From NCBI GenBank assembly GCA_946480655.1, contig CAMLKN010000140.1, positions 1 through 6,115 of the forward strand: a stretch of DNA of 6,115 bases, in the 5' to 3' direction. A program made the position numbers and the translations under genes. Source of the stretch: an uncultured Devosia sp. (GTDB lineage: Bacteria; Pseudomonadota; Alphaproteobacteria; Rhizobiales; Devosiaceae). The notes under the pieces are model-generated. The model made no database searches and was not told where the DNA came from. It saw only the letters and a list, made by a program, of their open reading frames with translations. Positions 1-5,357 of this stretch are shown here, piece after piece. The stretch's first letter is position 1. Each line of letters begins with the position of its first letter.

Positions 1-697
1 GGCCGAATGTGTCGAACATGGCGTAGTTGATGTTGACGATGAGCAGGAAGAAGGTGGTGGGCGAAAGCAGCGGGAAGACGATGGTCCAGAACCGCTTGAA
101 GGGGCCCGCACCGTCGATGGCTGCCGCTTCGTTGAGCGCCTGCGGCACCGATTGCAGTCCGGCCACGAAGAACAGGAAATTGTAGGAAATCTGCTTCCAG
201 CTCGCCGCGATGACCACGAGGATCATGGCCTGGGTGCCATCGATCCGATGGTTCCAGCTGATCCCCAGGCCGCGCAGCAGGTAGGGCGCGATGCCGATCG
301 TGGGGTTGAACATGAACCACCACAGGATGCCCACGACCACCGGTGCCACGGCATAGGGCCAGACCAGGAGCGTCGTATAGGCGCGATTGGACCGGATGAC
401 GCGATTGACGGCCACGGCCAGGAGCAGCGACAGGCTCATCGAAAGCAGCGTCACGCAGATGGCAAAGATGGCGGTCTTGCTGAGGGAATTGAGATATCCC
501 GGCTCGGCAAAGAGCCGCGCATAGTTCTCGAACCAGATGAAGGTGGTGCGGAAGCCGAAGGGGTCTTCACGCTCGAAGGAGGATTTGACCGCCTGGGCGG
601 CCGGCCAGATGAAGAAGATCAGTGTCACCGCCAATTGCGGCGCCAGAAGCGCGTAGGGCAACAGCTTGTTTGGAAAGATTGTGCGCTTGGTTTGCAC
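1..697 (-). CDS. ugpA: sn-glycerol-3-phosphate ABC transporter permease UgpA (3' end outside window)
   Basis: One of the two inner-membrane permease subunits of the Ugp importer, which brings glycerol-3-phosphate and glycerophosphodiesters into the cell. I read it from a GTG at 697: residues 1-22 (M-Q-T-K-R-T...LLAPQL) match the start of known UgpA proteins, and an AGGGGGAG ribosome site lies 10 bases before it. 232 residues are visible of roughly 290-300 expected. Membrane segments are evident near residues 13-36, 74-97, 108-130, 157-180 and 212-226. The permease EAA loop reads EAAAIDGAG at 190-198, followed by P209; this loop contacts the ATPase. W-K-Q-I-S-Y-N-F-L-F-F at 167-177 is nearly identical to E. 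coli UgpA as I remember it. It follows ugpB after 105 bases in the same direction, so it is probably cotranscribed. The reading frame is intact up to the window edge. Confidence 0.93.
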   Translation of the reverse strand, partial: MQTKRTIFPNKLLPYALLAPQLAVTLIFFIWPAAQAVKSSFEREDPFGFRTTFIWFENYARLFAEPGYLNSLSKTAIFAICVTLLSMSLSLLLAVAVNRVIRSNRAYTTLLVWPYAVAPVVVGILWWFMFNPTIGIAPYLLRGLGISWNHRIDGTQAMILVVIAASWKQISYNFLFFVAGLQSVPQALNEAAAIDGAGPFKRFWTIVFPLLSPTTFFLLIVNINYAMFDTFG

Positions 698-732
698 GGG
701 CCGAGAACTCCCCCTGTGGTCGCGACGAATAT

Positions 733-760
733 GGCCGGGCGGTTACCGGGCCGCCCGGCC
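733..760 (-). other. Intercistronic RNA hairpin B (ugpB-ugpA gap)
   Basis: Perfect 10-bp GC-only inverted repeat: GGCCGGGCGG at 733-742 and CCGCCCGGCC at 751-760 around an 8-base loop. There is no T-run after it in the direction of transcription, so it is not a standard intrinsic terminator. By position, between a binding-protein gene and its permease gene, it probably protects the ugpB message end or partly attenuates ugpA. The structure is seen; the role is inferred. Confidence 0.6.
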
Positions 761-764
761 GGAT

Positions 765-790
765 CGTCCCGAGTTTCAAGGCTCGGGACG
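765..790 (-). other. Intercistronic RNA hairpin A (just after ugpB stop)
   Basis: Perfect 9-bp inverted repeat, CGTCCCGAG (765-773) and CTCGGGACG (782-790), with an 8-base loop. It begins 12 bases after the ugpB stop codon as read on the minus strand. No U-tract follows: the next transcribed bases are ATCC and then hairpin B. Together the two hairpins fill over half of the 105-base gap. Such structures after binding-protein genes are a known means of keeping the binding protein more abundant than the permease. Confidence 0.6.
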
Positions 791-802
791 GTCCTGGGAG
801 GT

Positions 803-2128
803 TCAGCTATTGGCCGCTTCGAAGTCGCGCAGGATCTGGTTGCCGCGCTCGACAGCAGCGTCCAGGGCCTCCTGGGCAGTCTTGCTGCCCGAGAGCAAAG
901 CCTCGAACTCCTCGTCGACCACAGTGCGGGCCTGGGTCAGGTTGCCGAAGCGGATACCCTTGGAATTGGCCGTCGGCGTGCCGCGGGTGATCTGGTTGAT
1001 GGCAATGTCCGAACCCGGATTGGCTTCGTAGTAGCCCTGTTCCTTGCCCAGCTCGTAGGCGGCATTGGTGATCGGCAGATAGCCGGTTGCCTGGTGCCAC
1101 TCGGCCTGCACTTCCGGGCTCGAGAGATAAGTGAAGAACTGGGCGACGCCCTTGTAGACTTCCGGATCCTTGCCGTTGAGCGCCCAGAGGGTGGCGCCGC
1201 CGATGATCGAATTCTTGGGCTCGGTGGTCACGTCGTCGTAATAGGGCAGGGGCGCGAAGCCGACTTCGAACTCCTTGGCATTGTTGATCACGCCGGCGCG
1301 CGAGGCCGAGGAATTCATGTAGATGGCGCATTCCTGCGAGTAGAATTTCGGCGGAGCATCGCCGCCGCCCACCGGGCCGCCATATTCGAACAGGCCTTCG
1401 TCAGCCCATTTCTTGAGGTTTTCCCAGTGCTTGACCTGCACGGGGCCGTTGAAGGTGAATTCGGTCCCGAGACCGCCGAAGCCGTTTTCGAGCGTGCCAT
1501 AGGGCTGGTCATGGATGGCAGAGAGGTTTTCGAGCTGCACCCAGCTCACCCAGCCGGTAGTGAACCCGCATGGCGCTGCGCCTGATTCCATGATCTGGCG
1601 GCTCATCGTCTCGAGCTCGGCCCAGGTCTTGGGTGGCGTTTCCGGGTCAAGGCCGGCTTTTTCGAACACGTCCTTGTTGTAGTACATGATCGGCGTGGAC
1701 GAGTTGAACGGCATCGACAGGATGTTGCCTTCGGTATCGGAATAGTAGCCCGTCACCGGCGCGAGGAAAGCGCTCGGATCCCACGGCTCGCCATTGTCCG
1801 CCATCAACTTGTAGACCGGGTTCACGGCGCCTTCGGCGGCCATCATCGTGCCCGTACCGACTTCGAAGACCTGCACGATGGCCGGCTGCTCATTGGCGCG
1901 GAAGGCGGCAATGGCGGCCGTCAGCGTTTCCGGATAGGTGCCCTTGTAGCTCGGCACCACCACGAATTCGTCCTGGCTGTCGTTGAAACCCTGGGCGATG
2001 GCCTCGAGCCGCTGGCCCAGTTCGGCATCCATGGCGTGCCACCACGCGATCTCGGTCTGGGCCACGGCCGGGCTTGCCGACAGAACCGCAGCCAGCGCTA
2101 CGGAAAGACACAAGGTGTTCTTGGTCAT
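803..2128 (-). CDS. ugpB: sn-glycerol-3-phosphate ABC transporter substrate-binding protein UgpB
   Basis: Periplasmic binding protein that captures glycerol-3-phosphate and related phosphodiesters and hands them to the UgpA/UgpE permease. It has 441 residues, close to the E. coli protein. The ATG at 2128 is chosen because it gives a proper Sec signal peptide (residues 1-23, M-T-K-N...A-V-A, cleavage likely before Q24) and has AGGGAG at 5 bases. A longer reading from 2197 would put a charged, glycine-rich stretch ahead of the signal. Family hallmarks are visible: W-W-H-A-M at 29-33, S-Y-K-G-T-Y (the counterpart of E. coli TYKGNY), N-S-S-T at 142-145, I-I-G-G-A at 308-312, E-W-H-Q-A-T-G-Y-L-P-I-T, and G-I-R-F-G-N near the C-terminus, ending V-E-R-G-N-Q-I-L-R-D-F-E. 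One substitution: V-F-E-V-G where E. coli has V-Y-E-V-G. It is the first gene of the ugp operon, followed by two hairpins and ugpA. Family assignment is very secure; exact ligand preference is inferred. Confidence 0.97.
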   Translation of the reverse strand: MTKNTLCLSVALAAVLSASPAVAQTEIAWWHAMDAELGQRLEAIAQGFNDSQDEFVVVPSYKGTYPETLTAAIAAFRANEQPAIVQVFEVGTGTMMAAEGAVNPVYKLMADNGEPWDPSAFLAPVTGYYSDTEGNILSMPFNSSTPIMYYNKDVFEKAGLDPETPPKTWAELETMSRQIMESGAAPCGFTTGWVSWVQLENLSAIHDQPYGTLENGFGGLGTEFTFNGPVQVKHWENLKKWADEGLFEYGGPVGGGDAPPKFYSQECAIYMNSSASRAGVINNAKEFEVGFAPLPYYDDVTTEPKNSIIGGATLWALNGKDPEVYKGVAQFFTYLSSPEVQAEWHQATGYLPITNAAYELGKEQGYYEANPGSDIAINQITRGTPTANSKGIRFGNLTQARTVVDEEFEALLSGSKTAQEALDAAVERGNQILRDFEAANS

Positions 2129-2182
2129 GCTCACTCCCTTTGTTTTTGCGCCGGGGCCTCCCCGCCCCGATCTGCCCGGACG

Positions 2183-2212
2183 GTAGCATCCGAGCACGGC
2201 ATTGCAACAGAA
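2183..2212 (-). promoter_or_regulatory. Possible ugpB promoter
   Basis: On the minus strand a -10-like TGCTAC (2183-2188) lies 18 bases from a weak -35-like TTCTGT (2207-2212). Transcription would start near 2176, leaving a leader of about 50 bases before ugpB. The 16-bp palindrome at 2215-2230 sits directly upstream of this -35, where a bound repressor could block it. The match to consensus is poor, so this is a suggestion only. Confidence 0.25.
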
Positions 2213-2214
2213 AA

Positions 2215-2230
2215 ATGTTCATATGAACAT
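2215..2230. promoter_or_regulatory. Perfect 16-bp palindromic operator, DeoR/GlpR-like
   Basis: ATGTTCATATGAACAT is its own reverse complement with no mismatch. Its arms, ATGTTC and GAACAT, are the same as the arms of the E. coli GlpR (DeoR family) operator, which controls glycerol-3-phosphate genes. Together with its position 85 bases before ugpB, this suggests a GlpR-type repressor site for the ugp operon. The palindrome is seen; the protein that binds it is inferred, and no DeoR-family gene is in the window. Confidence 0.6.
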
Positions 2231-2258
2231 CATGGTGACATCTCTGGGTGGTTCGCTC

Positions 2259-2287
2259 TGGAGAAACGGCAAGCCAAAACAGATAAT
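2259..2287 (+). promoter_or_regulatory. Possible promoter for the Na/Pi-family gene
   Basis: TGGAGA (2259-2264) and GATAAT (2282-2287) are separated by 17 bases; these match sigma-70-type consensus boxes at 4 of 6 and 5 of 6 positions. The start would be near 2294, giving a leader of about 118 bases that contains the second operator-like repeat at 2343-2358. It lies in the most AT-rich part of the divergent region. Without start-site data this is tentative. Confidence 0.3.
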
Positions 2288-2342
2288 TAGTGCTAACCTT
2301 GATGTGGGTTTTCAACATTCACTCGCGCGGATTGCGTTCGAT

Positions 2343-2358
2343 GCGCTCATGTGAGCAT
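2343..2358. promoter_or_regulatory. Second, degenerate copy of the divergent-region palindrome
   Basis: GCGCTCATGTGAGCAT agrees with the perfect palindrome at 2215-2230 at 11 of 16 positions and keeps the symmetric core GCTCA-TG-TGAGC. The two centres are 128 bases apart, about 12 helical turns. It lies 53 bases before the start codon of the Na/Pi-family gene, downstream of the suggested promoter, a position suited to a roadblock or to DNA looping with the first site. It may be a coincidental repeat. Confidence 0.35.
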
Positions 2359-2411
2359 CATTGGCAGTCGCGGCATTGCACACGGTTGCAGCGCTCAGGT
2401 CGGGGAGGTCC

Positions 2412-4073
2412 ATGTATTTCATCATCGTCCAGTTGATTGCCGCGATTGTGCTGCTCCTGTGGGCGGTGCGCATGGTGCGGACGGCGGTGGAACGCGCCTA
2501 TGCTGCCGAGCTCAAGCGCACCCTCGGGCGCGCCGAAAAAAGCCGGCTGGGCGCCGCGGCCATCGGGACGATTCTGGCCATCGCCCTGCAAAGCTCGACG
2601 GCCGTTGCGGCCCTCGCATCGAGTTTTGCGGGTGGCGGCCTGATGCAGATCTCGACCGGGCTGGCGCTGATGCTGGGCGCCTATCTCGGATCGGCCATCG
2701 TGGCCAGCATCCTCTCCTTCGACCTGTCGCTGCTGACGGCGCCGCTCATCATCCTGGGTGGCTTGCTGTTCCTGCGCGGCAATGAGCGGCGCACCAAGCA
2801 GGTGGGACGCCTGATCATGGGCATCGCGTTTGTCCTCCTGTCGCTGGAAATGGTCTCGGAGGCCACCGCGCCCTGGCGCGACGGCGACCTGCTCGGCGCC
2901 GTCATCGCCTATCTGAGTGGTGATCCGTGGACCAGCTTTGCCGTGGCCGCGCTCATCACCTGGGCCTCCTACTCGTCGGTGGCGAGCGTCCTCGTCATCA
3001 TCACCTTCGGCACGGCCGGCCTCATTCCCTTCGAAGTCGCAGCCGCCTTCCTGCTTGGCGCCAATCTCGGCGGCACGCTGATCGCCTTCGGCATGACGCG
3101 CGGCGCGGATGTGCGGGCCCGGCGCATTGCCGCGGGCGTGCTGGCTTTGCGCGGCGGGGCGGCACTGCTCTGCCTTGTGCTCATGGTCGTTTTCCAAGTC
3201 CATCAGGCGCCTTTGCCGGGCACGGTCGGGCAACAGGCCAGCGTGCTGCATATCCTGTTCAACCTGGGCGTCCTGCTTGTCGGTCTGCCGCTGGTTCGCC
3301 CGGTGGAGGCCCTCATGACCTGGCTGGTCAGGGATGCGCCGCCCCTGGGACCATCGGACATTTCGAGGCTCCGCCAGTCGGCGCTGGTGGCCGACCCGCA
3401 TGGCAATATCGATGCCTCGCTGGCCAGCGCCACGCGCGAATTGCTGCGCATGAGCGAAATGGTCGAGGTCATGATCCAGCCGGTCATGGATATTGTGCGC
3501 AGCGGCGACAAGGCAGCAATCCGGCGCGTCAAGGAACTGGAGCCCGAGGTCGATAGCGCCAACCGGGCGATCAAGCTGTTCCTCACCCGCCTCGACTGGG
3601 ACAGCATGGATGCCGCCCAGGCCCGCCGCGCCTCGGACCTCAGCACCTTCGCCATCGGGCTCGAACAGGCCGGTGACATCGTGGCCCGCCAATTGCTGCG
3701 CGTGGCCGACCAGAAGTCCGAGCGCCGGCTGGCTTTCTCCCAGCAGGGCTGGGAGGAACTGACGACCCTGCATGCCCGAGTCCTGGCCAATATGCAGCTC
3801 GCGCTCAATGTCCTCGTCTCGGAGGACGCCGAATCGGCGCGCCAGCTTGTCGCCGAAAAGGACGAGGTTGGCCTCATGGAGCGCCGCAGCATGGAAAGGC
3901 ATTTCGCGCGGCTGCGCTCAGGCGATCCGAACAGCTTCGAAACCAGCGAACTGCACCTCGAAACCATGCATGCCCTGCGGCGCATCAACTCCCTGCTGAC
4001 CGGCATCGCCTATTCGATCCTGAGCGAACAGGGCGAGCTCCTGCCCACCAAGCTGGTGGCCGACAAGGCCTAG
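2412..4073 (+). CDS. Na/Pi-cotransporter family membrane protein with PhoU-like C-terminal domain
   Basis: 553 residues. The ATG at 2412 is preferred because GGGGAGG lies just before it (a tight 3-4 base gap) and it begins directly with a hydrophobic helix (2-19); an in-frame TTG at 2361 would add 17 residues and lacks a good ribosome site. The membrane part (about 1-310) has the two-repeat plan of Na/Pi cotransporters (Npt/YjbB family). Repeat 1 has Q-S-S-T at 60-63 but G-A-Y-L-G-S at 89-94. Repeat 2 has S-Y-S-S at 186-189, with Tyr187 where Gln is usual, but keeps G-A-N-L-G-G at 216-221. The family motif H-x-x-F-N is at 280-284. Residues of about 340-545 are helical and PhoU-like, including L-E-Q-A-G-D. 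E. coli YjbB, of the same layout, is proposed to export phosphate. The gene diverges from ugpB. The family is secure; substrate and direction of transport are not. Confidence 0.9.
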   Translation: MYFIIVQLIAAIVLLLWAVRMVRTAVERAYAAELKRTLGRAEKSRLGAAAIGTILAIALQSSTAVAALASSFAGGGLMQISTGLALMLGAYLGSAIVASILSFDLSLLTAPLIILGGLLFLRGNERRTKQVGRLIMGIAFVLLSLEMVSEATAPWRDGDLLGAVIAYLSGDPWTSFAVAALITWASYSSVASVLVIITFGTAGLIPFEVAAAFLLGANLGGTLIAFGMTRGADVRARRIAAGVLALRGGAALLCLVLMVVFQVHQAPLPGTVGQQASVLHILFNLGVLLVGLPLVRPVEALMTWLVRDAPPLGPSDISRLRQSALVADPHGNIDASLASATRELLRMSEMVEVMIQPVMDIVRSGDKAAIRRVKELEPEVDSANRAIKLFLTRLDWDSMDAAQARRASDLSTFAIGLEQAGDIVARQLLRVADQKSERRLAFSQQGWEELTTLHARVLANMQLALNVLVSEDAESARQLVAEKDEVGLMERRSMERHFARLRSGDPNSFETSELHLETMHALRRINSLLTGIAYSILSEQGELLPTKLVADKA

Positions 4074-4150
4074 TTTCCACAGGATCTGTTGGGTTTCCCC
4101 GGCCTAAACCATTGGCTCCTAACGACAACGCAAAAATGCGAAGTCGCCGC

Positions 4151-4180
4151 TTGACTCCGTCATGCAATCGATTTCATGAT
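4151..4180 (+). promoter_or_regulatory. Likely promoter of the LacI-family repressor gene
   Basis: TTGACT (4151-4156, 5 of 6 matches to a -35 box) is followed after 18 bases by CATGAT (4175-4180, 4 of 6 matches to a -10 box). The expected start, about 4187, falls inside the adjoining palindromic operator. This arrangement fits autorepression. The preceding 75 bases after the Na/Pi-family stop codon hold no convincing terminator. Confidence 0.5.
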
Positions 4181-4200
4181 TTGTGGGATCGGTCCCACAA
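4181..4200. promoter_or_regulatory. LacI-type operator (autoregulatory site)
   Basis: A 20-base near-perfect palindrome: TTGTGGGATC followed by GGTCCCACAA, one mismatched pair, with a CG step at the exact centre (4190-4191). A central CpG is typical of LacI/PurR-family operators, where a leucine of the hinge helix intercalates. It overlaps the expected transcription start of the repressor gene and matches a second site at 5311-5330 at 16 of 20 positions. Confidence 0.75.
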
Positions 4201-4225
4201 GAGATCGACGGGAGGATGAAGCGGG

Positions 4226-5248
4226 ATGGCCACCATCACCGACGTGTCAAAACGCGCGGGCGTCTCACGCTCCACCGTTTCGCGGGTGGTGGCCGGCAAT
4301 GGCTATGTCTCGGAAAGCAAGCGCAAGGCCATCGAGGCCGCAATAGCCGAACTGGGCTACCGGCCCAACACACTCGCACAGGCCCTGCGGTCCAATCGCT
4401 CAAACCTGATCGGCGCCGTCATGGTCGACGTGGGCACGCCCTATTTCGCCAACATGATCTATGGCGTGCAGCGCGTCACCCGGCCGGCCGGCAAGTCGCT
4501 GATCGTGTCCTCCGGCTACGCGGACCAGGACGAGGAAGCGCGCGCCATCATCGAACTGGTTGACCGCTCCTGCGACGGCATCGTGGTCTATCTCGAACGG
4601 CCGGTTCGTGACGATGTCTTGGAGATCGTCCGCAATGCCCGCATTCCGGTCGTCTCGATCGGGCACAATCCTTTCCCCGGCTCGCGGGGCAGCGTCACCC
4701 TCAACAATTTCGAAGGTGCGCGCGCCGCGATGAACCACCTGCTCGAACAGGGGCATCGCAGGATTGTCCACCTCTCCGGCCAGGTTGATTTCGGCGACAC
4801 GGTTGCCCGCGTCGGCGGCATGCGCGCCGCATTGGCCGAGCACGGGATGTCCCTGGACGACATTCATGTCGTGCCCGGCATCTTCCATCAGGATTTCGGC
4901 TATTCGGCCACGCGCGACCTGGTCGCCTCGGGGCGGGATTTCACCGCGATCTTCGCGGGCGACGACGACATGGCCGCCGGCGTGCTGCTGGCTCTGCGGG
5001 ATGCGGGGCTGCGGGTGCCCGAGGACGTGTCGGTCATTGGTTTCGACGATGCCTTTCATGCCAAGCACATGTGGCCGCCCCTGACCACCGTGCGGCAACC
5101 CGTCGATACGCTGGGCGAGGCGGCTGCCGCGCTCCTGCTCAAATTGCTCGGAGAACCCGGAACGGGTCCCCTGCAGTCAACCATAGAAACCAGCCTCGTG
5201 GTGCGGTCCAGCACGGCCGCGCCCCGACAGCACAGGGAGGTTGCCTGA
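4226..5248 (+). CDS. LacI-family transcriptional repressor
   Basis: 340-residue DNA-binding regulator of standard LacI/GalR layout and length. The helix-turn-helix is at residues 3-22 (T-I-T-D-V-S-K-R-A-G-V-S-R-S-T-V-S-R-V-V). The hinge helix (48-56, N-T-L-A-Q-A-L-R-S) carries Leu54, the residue that would intercalate at the central CpG of the operator. The rest (about 60-335) is the periplasmic-binding-protein-like effector domain, with D-G-I-V-V-Y, the G-D-D-D-M-A-A-G segment around 245-252 and V-I-G-F-D-D ending at 275, features of sugar-binding LacI members. The ATG at 4226 has GGGAGG 10 bases upstream; the ATG at 4216 is out of frame. The gene precedes a binding-protein gene by 109 bases in the same direction, and matching operators lie before both, so it probably represses itself and the importer until a sugar or sugar derivative binds. 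The effector cannot be named from sequence alone. Confidence 0.95.
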   Translation: MATITDVSKRAGVSRSTVSRVVAGNGYVSESKRKAIEAAIAELGYRPNTLAQALRSNRSNLIGAVMVDVGTPYFANMIYGVQRVTRPAGKSLIVSSGYADQDEEARAIIELVDRSCDGIVVYLERPVRDDVLEIVRNARIPVVSIGHNPFPGSRGSVTLNNFEGARAAMNHLLEQGHRRIVHLSGQVDFGDTVARVGGMRAALAEHGMSLDDIHVVPGIFHQDFGYSATRDLVASGRDFTAIFAGDDDMAAGVLLALRDAGLRVPEDVSVIGFDDAFHAKHMWPPLTTVRQPVDTLGEAAAALLLKLLGEPGTGPLQSTIETSLVVRSSTAAPRQHREVA

Positions 5249-5310
5249 CAATCGTGCCGGACGGCGCCGCGGAGGTGCCGGACCAGACTGAAAAGCCGAT
5301 TCCATGGGAC

Positions 5311-5330
5311 ATGTGGGATCGATCTCATAA
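5311..5330. promoter_or_regulatory. LacI-type operator before the binding-protein gene
   Basis: ATGTGGGATCGATCTCATAA agrees with the operator at 4181-4200 at 16 of 20 positions and also has the central CG (5320-5321). A -10-like CATAAT at 5326-5331 overlaps its right edge, with no good -35 box visible, so a bound repressor could mask the promoter. If so, the leader would be only about 20 bases, and the ribosome site at 5344-5351 would lie almost at the 5' end of the message. Confidence 0.65.
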
Positions 5331-5357
5331 TTGCCAATCCACGAGGAGGAGAAACAA

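Noticed and set aside
152..1585. Long open frame on the plus strand (477 codons) opposite ugpA and ugpB
   Set aside because: It lies wholly antisense to two securely identified genes, crosses their boundary, and its product is a low-complexity mix rich in Gly, Arg, Asp and His with no recognisable domain: the usual shadow of GC-rich coding DNA.
1771..1785. Half-site resembling the LacI operator (GGATCCCAC) within ugpB
   Set aside because: Only one arm is present and it encodes ordinary ugpB residues; likely chance.
2129..2411. Pho box or CRP site controlling ugp
   Set aside because: I looked for tandem CTGTCAT-type repeats and TGTGA-N6-TCACA on both strands. Only isolated fragments such as GGTGACAT near 2234 are present, with no second repeat at the right spacing.
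2358..3902. Long open frame on the minus strand (514 codons) opposite the Na/Pi-family gene
   Set aside because: It is antisense to a protein with clear membrane repeats and a PhoU-like domain. The product is a charged, Gln/Arg/His/Asp-rich sequence with no motif, and no convincing ribosome site was seen.
4092..4110. Possible terminator after the Na/Pi-family gene (GGTTT ... AAACC)
   Set aside because: Only a 5-bp stem with a 9-base loop and no T-run; too weak to call.
4400..5098. Minus-strand open frame of 232 codons within the LacI-family gene
   Set aside because: Antisense shadow of the regulator's effector domain, composed mostly of His, Asp, Gly, Val and Arg, without family resemblance.
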